Shown here piece by piece: positions 21,268 through 31,444 of a stretch of DNA of 64,000 bases. Source of the DNA: Prorocentrum cordatum. Taxonomy: Eukaryota > Sar > Dinophyceae > Prorocentrales > Prorocentraceae. Both the position numbers and the translations under genes were made by a program. The stretch lies in contig CAUYUJ010009413.1 in assembly GCA_963575745.1 (NCBI GenBank), forward strand, positions 174,001 through 238,000, read 5' to 3'. Position 1 is the first letter of the stretch. Every line of letters starts with the position of its first letter. Under the pieces are notes generated by a model. That model was not told the origin of the DNA. It ran no database searches and saw nothing but the letters and a program-made list of their open reading frames with translations.

Positions 21268-22062
21268 CCGCCCAAGTGTTACAGTTGATTGGGTCCAAGA
21301 GGCCTCGCCCCGGGAGTTAACCGGGGTCTAGGGACCCCCCGGGGTAACGACCGTAACCCCCCAGAATGAACATCCATGTTTCATGGTTTGTAAGTTGCAA
21401 TGACGTCTGTTCAACGCTGCCGTGCTTCGTCTGGATCCCAGCCCCGACGCGCACAGTGGAATGCGTCCTTGAGGGGAGGGGGGAGTGTGACCCATCCAAG
21501 AGGGCCAATCACACACCTTCCACTACGCATGCTGATGATATTACAGCATGGTAATATAACCACTTACCAGCGGATCCATCCAGCACTCGACGGACTTCTG
21601 CGACACAGCTCGATATGCGCTAGATATTACCACCCACTTACTCCAACTCGATTAGATCATGCTGTTACGACCTCCACCTTCGGGGGGGAAGAGAGCTGGT
21701 GATCTAGTAGTTGTCCTCGAGAGGCGAAGTGTGGGAAGTGTGCGGCGTGGATGGGGAGAGGGGACGGGGCCAGAGGCAGGGGGAGGTTGAGAGTGCCGCC
21801 CCCCCGTGCCCAAGAGCGGCCAGACCCCGAGCGTCCACCTGGGAGCGCGTGGAGAGGGGAACAGGCGACGGGGGTCAGGGAAAACGCTACATTCGGCGCC
21901 AATCCCCGATCCATGAACCCATTGCATCGCGTAGTTGCTGAGTCGTAGTGATGCGTTTTGCTGGTAGGACGTTTCGTGGAGACTGCAGCGGGTTCGTACC
22001 GTGGGTGAGAGGGGAACAGGTGACGGGGGTCAGGGAGGGGGGCTGCGGGGGGCGATAGACAG
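21268..22062. other. Unassigned, with a short repeated block
   Basis: GAGAGGGGAACAGGCGACGG and GGGTCAGGGA at about 21852 recur at about 22010. G/C palindromic words at 21310-21360. No gene recognised. Confidence 0.45.
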
Positions 22063-22195
22063 GGGAGGAGGAGGAGAGAGGAAGGAGAGGGAGGAGGGAG
22101 GAGGGAGGAGGAGGGGGGAGGGGGGAGGGGGGAGGGGGGAGGAGGAGAAGGGAGGAGGAGAAGGAGGAGGAGGAGGAGGAGGACAGGAGAATCCG
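22063..22195. repeat. (GGA)n purine microsatellite
   Basis: GAGGAGGAGG and GGGGGAGG units, about 130 bp. Confidence 0.93.
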
Positions 22196-22375
22196 ACATC
22201 CTCACTTTGTGGCACGTTGCCCCCAGAAGTCCTCTCTCCCCTGGGCGGGCTCTTCATCCCGAGCTGGCTCTTCACGGCCCCGGGGCCAGGCGAGGGTCGG
22301 TAGGGGCCGAGAACGGCGAAAAGCCTCCGCCTTGATTTCGTCGATATCGTGGGCGGCCGAGGGGGGCGATGACTA

Positions 22376-22515
22376 CAGTGGGGGCCCATGCCAAGAAACA
22401 CCCTGCTTGCCTCCAGGGTGCCCAGTGTTTCTTGGGTTTTGATGGTTTTGCGATGGAAAGCGTGACGTGTCCACACCAGAAGTCCATGGACGTCCTGGGG
22501 TCTCAGGGCTGGAAA
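22376..22515 (+). mobile_element. Family G element (CAGTGGGGGC end), copy 1
   Basis: Preceded by TA, begins CAGTGGGGGCCCATGCCAAG and continues AAACACCCTGC..CAGGGTGCCC. Homologous to 23927-24101, 57570-57732 and 60013-60191. The right end is not clear in this copy. Confidence 0.7.
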
Positions 22516-22574
22516 TCATGGGGGTGATGACTAGGAGGTGATGACCAGGGGGGTGTGATGACTAGGGGGGTGGG

Positions 22575-22735
22575 TATCATGGCGTGGGCCATGCTATTGC
22601 CCCAGATTTCATGGCGCTTTTTCTTATTTCACAACTTTCCTGGCCCCCCCTTGCGCCTCGCACATGCCGCCGGCCATGCTTTGCGCCCCCCCCTCTTGGA
22701 AGCCCCCCTCTTGGCCGCCCCCGAAATACGTTGGA
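22575..22735. mobile_element. Family H element, copy 2
   Basis: CAGATTTCATGGCGCTTTTT and CCCCCTCTTGGAAGCCCCCC match the copies at 11768, 45780 and 47030. Confidence 0.75.
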
Positions 22736-22847
22736 GGCTTGGCTGTTGGATCCACGCGGGCTTCCTGCGGCCGTGCGGGGCGACTCGGGCACCCCCAGAG
22801 CGCCCTCGTCGAGGCGCTGCGGCAGGAGGGCATCCAGAGCTTCTGTG

Positions 22848-23055
22848 AAGCCCGACGAGAACAGACGACAATTTCCGGAATTGGGAGAAAAACACAACAA
22901 AAACAACACACACACACACACACCCACACACAAGAAAAAACAAACACACACACACACACATTGTGGAAAAACACACACAATAAAAAATCAACAATTACAC
23001 AGTCTGTGTGTTTTTCCCGACGAGAGCCGACGACAATTTCCAGAATTGGGAGGGG
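22848..23055. repeat. CA-rich microsatellite flanked by ~37-bp direct repeats
   Basis: CGACGAGAACAGACGACAAT with TTCCGGAATTGGGAG (22848-22884) recurs as CGACGAGAGCCGACGACAAT with TTCCAGAATTGGGAG (about 23018-23055). Between them lie about 130 bp of (CA)n with A-rich interruptions. Confidence 0.85.
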
Positions 23056-23077
23056 AGAGGCGCCACTTAAAGGAGCG

Positions 23078-23288
23078 TCCTGGAGGCCTCGCGCGGCGCG
23101 CAGCAGATGTATTTTTTAGTCCGCACGTCCGCCCCGTCAGGTATGGGACGACGTCTGCGCGGCGCTGGCCAGACGCAATTCCGACGTAAGTCCGCCATGA
23201 ATCTGACGCAATGTGTGAACCCTGCGCGCAGGCGACGTGGATCCGGCACACATTTGGTCTCGAGTTGCCGCGCGAGGCCTCCAGAGGA
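23078..23288. mobile_element. TIR element family I, copy 1
   Basis: Left end TCCTGGAGGCCTCGCGCGGC; right end GCCGCGCGAGGCCTCCAGAG is its imperfect inverse. The interior has GTCCGCACGTCCGCCCCGTC and GGGACGAC, shared with 31445-31783. Non-coding. Confidence 0.8.
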
Positions 23289-23400
23289 TCTTCCCCACGA
23301 GAGCCAGAGGGACACCAGGACAGGGGAGGGCAGGGCAGGACTTGCGTCCATATCCACTGCATCTCGGAATTTTAGGCTCCCTTCCCCAGCAGCCCGAGTC

Positions 23401-23460
23401 GCACTGGATGTGCATAGATATCTGCCCCCCAGAGGGTAGATTTTTATCCACATCCAGTGC
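23401..23460. repeat. Compact foldback with 27-bp arms
   Basis: GCACTGGATGTGCATAGATA and the next seven bases (23401-23427) pair with 23434-23460, with four mismatches and a 6-base loop. Design and core (GTGGATGTGGATA) are similar to 8821-8890. Confidence 0.8.
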
Positions 23461-23926
23461 GCGTTGGCCTTGTGGCGCCCCGTCTGCGGGAGTCAAAGAC
23501 ACACTGACTGTGGTTCATGAATGTTGCGCGCAGGGAGGAGGTAAGCAACACAACACAGAGAGACATGAGGAGCACATGGGAAGTGGAAAGGAAGACGAAC
23601 ATCCAGGAAATCTGGAAGAGTGATGGCATCGAGGGACCTGTGTCCACTGAGCCGTGGCTCCGGGGGCCCCTTCCAGGGGGGGATGCGGGAGACTCTGCGG
23701 CAGCGCTGGGCGACCATCGCGGCGGCGGCGGGCCTAGGGCACCGCGGCCGCAGCCGGTGGGGCGAGAGCTGGAAGCCCCCCCCCTCGCCACAGGAGGAGC
23801 TGCGGGCCACCTCGCCGCCAGGGGCCGATCGGGGCGCACGAGAGGGGGAGATACAGTCAACACGGGAAGGGGAGACGTGTGTGTGTGTGCCTCGCAGCCT
23901 GCCCAAGAGAAAAGTCAACACTGCGG
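23461..23926. other. Unassigned sequence
   Basis: Moderately long frames on both strands, none with recognisable domains. No repeat recognised. Confidence 0.4.
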
Positions 23927-24101
23927 TGGGGGCTCATGCTATGAAGCACCCTGCTTACCTCCAGGGTGCCCTGTGTTTCTTGGGTTTCGATGGTTTTGCA
24001 ATGGAAGGCGTGACGTTCCCACGCCGAAAATCGATGGAGGTCCTGGGGTCTCAGCGTTGGGTTTCTTGTTGAGGGTTTCTTGTGGTCGGGCCCCCCCACT
24101 G
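23927..24101 (+). mobile_element. Family G element, copy 2
   Basis: GGTGGGGGCTCATGC on the left; CGGGCCCCCCCACTG then TA on the right. Interior shared with the 22376 copy (CCCTGCTTACCTCCAGGGTG, TTTCGATGGTTTTGC). Confidence 0.75.
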
Positions 24102-24749
24102 TAAGCATAGTCGACTTCCGAAACATCCTTACCTCCTCGGTCCATTCGTAACGCCTTTCGATGGCCAGCCCCGCTCGAACAGCCTCGGCATGGGCGTCCA
24201 AGGCCCTTGCACACTTATCGCGCATCCCTACTATCAGCTTTGATTGCATTTGACGCGAGCCCCCGGAGTGTGTAGCGGGAGAGACTCCCCTCTCCCTGCC
24301 CCCCCGTGCTCTCTCGGGGGATGGGGGGCAGTTTTCCCGGCGGCGACCGATGCGTGACTGTTCCACCCTCGGTACCATGAGCCCCAGCAGGCGTTTCAGG
24401 TTGTGCTGCCTGCTATGGTTCGCGTGATGTTGATACACGCCGCTCGGGCGACCTCGGGCCGCTCAAACATGCATGAATCTAGTAAGATTAGCCCTGCAAG
24501 TTTTCTATCTCTTGGGTTCGCACTACGGTTTATGATGAGACATGCTGTACGACCCGCGCGATCAGGATGCATGCGCAAGCTTCAACGCACCCCCACCCCC
24601 GATCCAATGTTGGTGGGCATGGCTAGCGGGGGCAGGATTTCGGCCGGTCGACTAGTTGCGTTGCAGCTGCCAGTCTTCGATTTGGGGTGCGGGGAGTGTT
24701 CATAAACATCAACATGCAAGGTGCAAGGTGTGGTCCATCATCCCTATGT
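24102..24749. other. Unassigned sequence
   Basis: No gene recognised. Slightly lower GC than its neighbours around 24460-24560. Confidence 0.4.
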
Positions 24750-24941
24750 CGGGCCGGGCGAAAGGGGGGGATTGGGAAAGGGGGGGTTACGAAATTTGCT
24801 GCATGCAGCTGGTTTCGGCCTCACCGAGGGGCCCATTCCTCGATACATAGCCGCCTCCGGCGTCAGGAGGCGCCGGGAGAGCCAGCTACGTGAGCTGATT
24901 CTCAAACCCCCCCTTTGCTATCCCCCCCTTTTCGCCCGACC
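24750..24941. mobile_element. TIR element family D
   Basis: Ends of the form GTCGGGC..GAAAGGGGGGGATTG and its complement (CCCCCCCTTTTCGCCCGAC), with internal palindromes GCTGCATGCAGC and CCGCCTCCGGCG..GGAGGCG. A truncated copy lies at 18044. Non-coding, about 190 bp. Confidence 0.8.
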
Positions 24942-25117
24942 CGACTATGGCAGGTTCGCATCGTTTCGACGCGGCGACGACCCCAGCGCGGGTGTTCGAG
25001 ACTGAGCGCCGCCTGTGGCCCAGAGACGGCCCATGTATAACGATCTGGCGATCGTGAGACCGCCGATCGCTCAAGGTCGAGCGGTCCGCGCGGTGCCGGG
25101 AACCGACGGCACTACTT

Positions 25118-25241
25118 GGCATCGCTCGGACGTGTGCAGTTTTTCTCGGCGAGGGCGATCGAGGAGCATCCTGGATCATTTGGCGAAAAAGCCACGCACG
25201 ATACCGAAAAAAACACAGGGAATGGACGTCCGAGCGATGCC
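25118..25241. mobile_element. TIR element family C, copy 1
   Basis: Perfect 16-bp ends GGCATCGCTCGGACGT. The interior has CGATCGAGGAGCATCC and GAAAAAGCCACGCACGA. Homologous to 27666-27790 and 40102-40226. Non-coding, 124 bp. Confidence 0.88.
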
Positions 25242-25269
25242 AGGTCTATCGTCACGACACGAACTGGAA

Positions 25270-25380
25270 GCAGGTAGAGGGCGTTCTGGAACGCCTTCAG
25301 AGCGTTCCCGAACGCTCTGAGAAGGCTTCGGCGCCCGAGACGTGTTCCGGAGCCTCCAGATCTCAGAGATTCCCGATTCT
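25270..25380. repeat. Dispersed repeat, copy 2 of 2
   Basis: Matches 14215-14325 (CTTCAGAGCGTTCCCGAACG, CGGCGCCCGAGACG). Confidence 0.7.
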
Positions 25381-25702
25381 ACAGGCCTACGCCACATCCG
25401 CCGACACCTTGTATTCCTTGTTCGCTCAGGTATCGCTTCCTTCTTTATCTCCCTTCCCCAGGGGCTCTTGGGGGTCCTTGGTGCCTCTGTGGGGGATGAG
25501 GCGGAGGAGGGGGAAGATAAATAGTTGGAGGAAGGTGAGGATGAGGAAACGGCGTCAAGCGGACTCCAGCCGATTTATCTTCACCCGATGTTCTCCTCGT
25601 CATGTCTTCGCCTTACCAATCTGTTGTCAACGCCTTCCTGCTTCATGTTTCTATACACTTCTTCCGACCGCTGGGCGGGACAGCCAGGGTCGGACTAACA
25701 GA
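25381..25702. other. Unassigned sequence
   Basis: No gene or repeat recognised. Confidence 0.4.
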
Positions 25703-26048
25703 CCCCCAGTAGACCATCCCCTTCTGTGACGTCCCCCTCGCCTCGCCCCAAGACGTATGTCATGCGGCCTGAGAGGAGCGTGAAAGGCGAGGGTTACCTC
25801 ACGGAAGGGAATGGTTTGCTAGGGGTCGGTTAGGCCGTGCCCGAAGGGTTTCTGGCAGTTTCTCCCAGGACTTCTCTCGCCTCGGGATGCTTTCCAGCAA
25901 ATGCTCCTCGCTGGGGGCGTTCCTGGGATGCCGGAATCGCCCCAAACGGCCGCCAGAGGCCCGAACAATGACCCGAACCCCAGAATCTTCCGTAGCGGGG
26001 GGCAGTTTGAAAGGCGAGGGTGACGTCACGGAAGGGGATGGTCCGCTA
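25703..26048. mobile_element. TIR element family K with an internal end copy
   Basis: Left end CCATCCCCTTCTGTGACGTC is inverted at 26007-26045 (GACGTCACGGAAGGGGATGG). A third, direct copy of the right-end word lies at 25777-25817, so either two elements are nested or an end was duplicated. Non-coding. Confidence 0.7.
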
Positions 26049-26239
26049 TTGTTGTGGAGGACGATCAATGGAGAGGAAGCATGTTGCCAAGTCATTCCAG
26101 ATGTTTAGAACATGTGATAAAATTGTTCTATACATATAATGCACATGAAACATCTCAACATCTTAAACACATGTTTGATTCGATGACAGGACTGTTAGGG
26201 TGTCCATTGTCGTGGCATCCACAACGCTATTGATTCGGG
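26049..26239. other. Short AT-rich stretch
   Basis: 26100-26180 is markedly AT-rich, with ACATGTGATAAAATTGTTC and AACACATGTTTG words. Nothing recognised. Confidence 0.4.
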
Positions 26240-26405
26240 AGTGGACAGACCTCTTACCCTGACGCGTCGATTAAGGAATTGGCCGTTTTCGGCTCGCGAG
26301 AGGGCGTCGCGGCCGTCATTTTTGCGGGTCCAGGTCCGTCGGTTTCGGTCCCAGGCTGTTTTCACTAAGACGAGATCTACTAAAGGGAGGTTTGTCCATC
26401 GCCGA
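26240..26405. mobile_element. Family M element, copy 2
   Basis: Nearly identical to 9825-9990 over CGAGAGGGCGTCGCGGCCGT and TTTGCGGGTCCAGGTCCGTC. Confidence 0.75.
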
Positions 26406-26599
26406 CTATTGGTCGGTTCGATACAGGGGCCCTCTTGGGCCATCTCGGGGGCTTCTTGCGGCCCTGTTGGCCCAGCTTGAGGCGCCTCTGGGGCCCCCGG
26501 GGCCAGGCGCCAGATGTCCGCAGGCCTGGCAGTTGCCCGCCCGCGCGCGCGAACAGATCCCTCGGGACAGGATCGGGGGTCCCGCGCCGCGAAAAGATC

Positions 26600-26770
26600 C
26601 TTGGTCGCGCCAGAGAGAAGTACCGAAACTCCATGATTCTCACGTGTTGGGCCCTGGGAGACCCGCGTTCGACACTCTGTCGACACTCGTTCGGCACTCT
26701 TTCGACACTTTTCCGGGCGCTCGAACATATTTGTGGGATGTGGTCCTTAAGTAAGATGGGAGCAACATGA
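26600..26770. mobile_element. Family F element, copy 2
   Basis: AGAGAGAAGTACCGAAACTC and TGTGGGATGTGGTCCTTAAG match 14440-14582. TCGACACTC-type words repeat within it. Confidence 0.6.
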
Positions 26771-26929
26771 TGCTATTGGTCGGTTAGGCCGCGCCCGATA
26801 CGGGGGCTCTGTGGTCTTCTCGTCCCGCCGATCGGGGCGGGGGTGCTGCCGCCTGGCCCCGTGCCTCGGTGCGGGTCGCTTCCAGGCCCGCGCAGGAAGG
26901 CGCCGGAAAGTCCGGAGGCACAATTTTTC

Positions 26930-27065
26930 GCCGACTCCCAGGAAAACATATGGGAAAAAAATGGGAAGTGGGGGGGAAGACAAAAACCCAGAAGATATAG
27001 GGAAGTGTGGGGAATCCTGCTATTTGTGCGTATTTATTTGTGTGTCCCAGGGCCCCTTCAGAAAG
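26930..27065. mobile_element. Family J element, copy 2
   Basis: GACTCCCAGGAAAACATATG on the left; GCGTATTTATTTGTGTGTCC and CAGGGCCCCTTCA on the right. Confidence 0.75.
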
Positions 27066-27118
27066 GCCAGAGGCACCAGCCAGCGCATTCGCCCACCTTC
27101 CCATTGTCGGGGGCCCCT

Positions 27119-27315
27119 AAACGGTGTGGTAACCACACCGTGTGGCGAGTCGGTGAGGATTCGGGGTCACCGCACGGTCTTGGGACTCGGGTCGTTCTCC
27201 GAGGACGTCTCGGGCAACAGGGGCCTCCGGGGTCCCAAGACCGTGCGTTGACGGACTGCGCGGTGAGGTCTCTTGGGGTTCGAGGTCACCGCACGGTCTG
27301 TCACCACACCGTTTC
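27119..27315. mobile_element. TIR/foldback element family L
   Basis: Ends AAACGGTGTGGT/ACCACACCGTTT (12 bp, perfect), with a second hairpin GGTGTGGTAACCACACC at the left end. GTCACCGCACGGTCTTGGGA and GGTCCCAAGACCGTGCG form an inner inverted pair. Non-coding. Confidence 0.8.
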
Positions 27316-27665
27316 GGGACTCCAAACATTGCCATCCCCCCCATTCGTCCGACCCGATTTGCGCAAGCCTCGGCACAGCTGAGCGACGTTGGCCAGAGAT
27401 TCTCCTATGTTCAGCCTCGTGCACCTTCGGGGTCAGGGAGGGTTCGTACACCCTTCCCCCCCCCTTCCTCATCCTCCCCCGCTTTTTCCTGGCATCCGCT
27501 TGTCCCGCAGGGGCAGCACGTCTGGGGTGGACGAACAGCGGCTTGGGAACAAGCGCAAAGGCGCGCCCACTGGGGCTGTAGCGGGGCGTGTCCTGGGGTG
27601 CGAACGGTCTGAGACGGTGGAGAGCAGCAGGGACGGAGAAAACGTGTGTGCGCGACCTATGGCTT
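27316..27665. other. Unassigned sequence
   Basis: No gene or repeat recognised. Confidence 0.4.
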
Positions 27666-27790
27666 GGCATCGCTCGGACGTGTGCATTTTTTCCCGGCGA
27701 GAACCATCGAGGACAACCCTGGACCATCGAGCAACAAAAAACACGCACGAAACCAAAAAATGTACGGGGAATGGACGTCCGAGCGACGGC
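27666..27790. mobile_element. TIR element family C, copy 2
   Basis: Left end GGCATCGCTCGGACGT; right end as in copy 1 with one mismatch (CGAGCGACGGC). Same interior. Confidence 0.85.
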
Positions 27791-28769
27791 AAGATGGGGC
27801 CGTCATCTGGGGTTCTGTGTGGGTGCGCAGGGCCTGCGAGGGGTGGGCGAGGAGGGAAGCTGGAGCCACACGCAGTGGCGCCGTGGGGGGGCCGTCGCTG
27901 GGGCTCGCTGGCGGGGGTGTGAGGCGGCCGAGGACAGCGGGCCCGAGTGGATGTGGTGGCGCACGCGGCCGTTCCCGCTGCGGCCGGGGCTGGGGTTCCC
28001 CATCGGGCGCGACGCGCGCGACGGGGTGTGCCACATCGCACGCGCGAAGACTCGGGACTCGGCACGGTGCCCAACATCAGTCCCTGCTCATGTTGAGCAG
28101 GTCTCGCTGTTCGCGCCGCCGCGGGGCGTCTGTCTGTTCTTGGGACAGAAGGCCTCCTGCCCAGCGTCGGCCGCGGTCGGTCTGGGACCATCTTTGCGGC
28201 TGGGCATCGTACCCTGTTGGTCCGTACCCACTTCGGGCGTTCAGAAGCACATGCCTTCGGCATAGATGGGGCTGGCCACTGCGCGCGAAGCATGTGGAGG
28301 GTGGGCCAAACCAGATGGGACGTGGGCCCCGCGTGCTTGCGGGCGCGACCGTTCGGACCTCTGCGGTGCCGTGGCAGGCCTACCCCATTTAGTGGGGTGC
28401 GAAGCACTTGAAGGGCGGGCCGTATGGGTTGAAGGGCAAAGCCTACCTGCTTCTAGAAGACCAATCTCTGGGGCATGTGCCACAACATAGTTGTCATGTT
28501 CTGGCTACCAGCGTCTTCAGACACACAACTGGTTGTCGTTACGTATATCGGCGCACTCTGCGGCCGTTGCGTTCGGCGCAGTACGAGGTCGGAGAAAGGT
28601 TGGACCCGTCTACGGTATGTTCCTGTTCTAACGTAGGTCCCACATGTTATTCCAACGCATCGGACCCACTGACAGCTGTAAGTGTCCCCCCACTGAGGCC
28701 GAAGTTCGGTTCTAGAGAATGGGGGAGGACGAAAACAAGGGATCGGAGCAGCAGCAGGGAGGTATGGGA
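27791..28769. other. Unassigned, with a worn family E copy
   Basis: 28066-28250 matches family E internally and at its right end (GTCCGTACCCACTTCGGGCG); the left end is eroded. The remainder has no supported gene. Confidence 0.5.
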
Positions 28770-28825
28770 GTGGGAGGAGGAGGAGGTGGAGGAGGAGGAG
28801 GAGGAGGAGGAGGAGGAAGAGGAGC
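28770..28825. repeat. (GAG)n microsatellite
   Basis: About 55 bp of GAG repeats. Nothing else recognised up to 29172. Confidence 0.93.
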
Positions 28826-29172
28826 CAAAAAAGGCGGGTCGACTGGCGTTGCGGAGAGAAATGACGATCAAGCTTCAGTGTGGCGGGAGGGAATTCATCG
28901 CCTAATGGGCGACGTAGGCCGTGGGCTAAGCGACAAAAGCCTGGTCGAGAATTCCGGTGAGCGCCTTCGGCGCATCTGCCGCAGCCGCTGCTGTCCATCC
29001 GGATGTGTCCATCCAGCGTCGCTAGTCGTCTGTCTGATGTGCTTGCGGCGGGGCACGTCGCAAATGACCCGTAGTGCCTCCAGCTTCAAGCGCACGCCTG
29101 GCGGGCGCGCAAGGTGCCATCACTCGGAGACCTTCGCTGCACCCATCGCGCTGCATTTCCATGATTCTTTTT

Positions 29173-30260
29173 CCCAACCCTCCTTGGTTGGGTATTCGTT
29201 TTGAATATGGCACTGCGGTCTCCAGTCCTCCTCCTCCTCCTCCTCCTCCTCCTCCTCCTCCTCCCCCTCCTCCTCCCGCCTCCCGCCTCCCGCTTCCGTC
29301 TTGTCTCCTCTTGCCTTGCGCATACCTCGTGTGTGTGTGTGTGTGTGCATCCAGGCTGCGGTACCTCTTGTGTGTGCATCTTGCCAAGGGGCTGCGATCT
29401 GCGACGCTGTCGCCACTTTCGAGGGCTGCTGGTGGGTCCTGCGGAGTGAGGCACCGCGGGGTCCTGAGCGAGACCTCGCCGTCCCTGGGGGGGCTGCGAT
29501 CTGCGACGCTGTCGCCACTTTCGAAGGCTGCTGGTGGGTCCTGCGGAGTGAGGCACCGCGGGGTCCTGAGCGAGACCTCGCCGTCCCTGGGGGGGCTGCG
29601 ATCTGCGACGCTGTCGCCACTTTCGAGGGCTGCTGGTGGGTCCTGCGGAGTGAGGCACCGCGGAGACCTGAGCGAGACCTCGCCGTCCCTGGGGGGGGGG
29701 GCTGCGATCTGCGACGCTGTCGCCACTTTAGAGGGCTGCTGGTGGGTTCCAGCGGAGTGAGGCACCGCGGGGACCTGAGCGAGACCTCGCCGTCCCTGGG
29801 GGGGCTGCGATCTGCGACGCTGTCGCCACTTTAGAGGGCTGCTGGTGGGTCCAGCGGAGCGAGGCACTGCGGAGACCTGAGCGAGACCTCGCCGTCCCTG
29901 GGTGGCTCTGGAGAGCTGCTGCGGGATTCGTTAGGCGCAACGGGCGCATGGCACAGCCAACGGGGATGAGTTGTGAAACAGACCATCTGCCGGCGATGGC
30001 CATAACGTTGCGCTTACACGTATCCCGCGGGGGCTCTCAAGAGCTGCTGTGGGAGACGTTGGGCGCAACGGGCGCATGGTGCAGCCAACGGGGATGCTTT
30101 GTGTTATTACGTAGCCCTTATATCTTGATCGGGGGTCTGCGAGCCTTCCGATTTACTGGTCGCAAAATCACATGCGTCTATGTTACGTCATCGCCCCCGT
30201 TGTAGTAACCTTGATATACTTATGCCCCGCATTGCGAACGGGTTGGGTACGTCGCCAGGG
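29173..30260 (+). mobile_element. Composite minisatellite element, copy 5, with a different payload
   Basis: The left end CCCAACCCTCCTTGGTTGGG forms a clean 7-bp hairpin and is followed by TATTCGTTTTGAA, matching copies 1 and 3. It is followed by a CTC microsatellite, as in copies 1 and 3. The right end GGTTGGGTACGTCGCCAGGG then TAATTT matches copy 3. The interior, however, is a 102-bp repeat with no clear similarity to the 90-bp unit. This shows that the ends and the payload are separable. Confidence 0.7.
29391..29905 (+). repeat. 102-bp minisatellite, five units
   Basis: Units begin GCTGCGATCTGCGACGCTGT at 29391, 29493, 29595, 29701 and 29804. Length differences come from a G run. The unit is a multiple of three, so frames stay open on both strands; not judged a gene. 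A further 65-bp block (GGCGCAACGGGCGCATGG) is repeated at about 29911 and 30040. Confidence 0.95.
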
Positions 30261-30748
30261 TAATTTCCCTCCCCCCTCGCTTCGGAGGCGACGGCAGGGC
30301 GCATGGGCGATCGGAACTCCTGGATGCACGCAATGCCCACCTCCCAGGGCCCATTATAGTTCGATCCGACCGATTCGATTCAAGTTCGCCGGGCTCGCTC
30401 GATCTTGTGTACTCCAGATTTCGTAATAAAGGGAGGGGGTCTCATTTCGGGGGGGGGGTCTCTTCCAGGCTATCTTGGAGGGCCTGGGGGGTCTGGGGAC
30501 GATGTTTTGGAGGGTTCTCCCACGGGGGAGGTCTGAAATGGCTTGTCTTGGAGGGTCCAGACCCGCTCCCTTTTCTTACGAAATCTGGAGTATGGGGTCC
30601 AGCGATCCGATGTGGCCCGATGCTTGTTTGCACAGCGTATCTGTGCCTCCGGGCGCAGTGATCCGATTCGGCCTCGACTCCGTGGCGATGCAGCGCGATC
30701 CGACGCACGCTCAGATTCGATCCGATGCCCCGGCTCGATGCGGACGTA
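30261..30748. other. Unassigned, GATCCGAT-rich
   Basis: Repeated GATCCGAT / GATTCGAT words at 30355-30380 and 30600-30740; G-rich 30430-30510. No gene recognised. Confidence 0.4.
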
Positions 30749-30924
30749 GGGGAACAGAAAGTGGCATAAACATCAAAGCTCGGAGGCCCGCGCGGATTTC
30801 TCGGATCGGCGCTGGGAGCGCGCCAGGGGCGGCGCCGGAGGCGCCGCCTGGGGGCCCCAGCGCCGATCCGAGGAATCCGCGCGAACCCTCCGAGTTTTGA
30901 TGTTTATGTCACTTTTTGTTCCCC
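30749..30924. mobile_element. Family A foldback element, best-preserved copy
   Basis: Starts GGGGAACAGAAAGTGGCATA and ends with its near-complement over about 68 bp per arm (CATAAACATCAAA..CTCGGAGG, CGCGCGGATTTCTCGGATCG), leaving about 40 bp of GC-rich loop. As RNA or single-stranded DNA it would form a very long hairpin. Related copies: 9482, 12321, 17645, 18470, 40775, 44095, 45556, 63306. Confidence 0.88.
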
Positions 30925-30934
30925 GATGACTGAT

Positions 30935-31440
30935 CCTTCCCGCTGGGCGATACATCCCTTTTGCCTCTCGTCGCCCTGCCTCGGGGGGTGGATGGGGGGG
31001 GGGGAACGAGGACGAGGGCGGAGGGGCACTGTTGAAGGGAGCTCGTGGCGATGGGGCAGAAAGGGGGAGGGGAGAGGGAAGGGGACATCAAGGAGAGGAA
31101 GAGGGAAGGGGAGGGGAGGGAAAGGGAGAGGGAAGGGAAAGGGGAGGGGAGAGGGAAGGGGAGAGGGAAGGGGAGGGGAGAGGGAAGGGGAGAGGGAAGG
31201 GCGATCCATCCCTTTTGCCTCTCGTCGCCCTGCCTCGGGGGGTGGGGGGGGACGAGGACGAGGCCGCAGAGGCACGGCTGGAGAGAGCACGGGGCGATGG
31301 GGCAGAAAGGGGGAGGGGAGAGGGAGTGGGAGGCGGAGGAGGAGCAGGAGAAGGAGGAGGAGGAGAAGGCTCCTCCTCCTCCTCCTCCTCCTCATACTCC
31401 TCGACATTAGGGAGAGGAAGAGGAAGGGGCGGCCGAGAGG
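30935..31440. repeat. 140-bp direct repeat and purine tracts
   Basis: A block beginning CATCCCTTTTGCCTCTCGTC at about 30951 recurs at about 31208 with the same following G-rich and GATGGGGCAGAAAGGGGGAG words. AGGGAAGGGG-type repeats lie between (31075-31200) and GGA/CTC repeats after (31330-31395). Confidence 0.85.
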
Positions 31441-31444
31441 AAAA

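Noticed and set aside
20960-21320. Short peptide repeat in the 133-bp duplication as a gene
   Set aside because: The second unit is read in a different frame; a duplicated exon would keep the frame.
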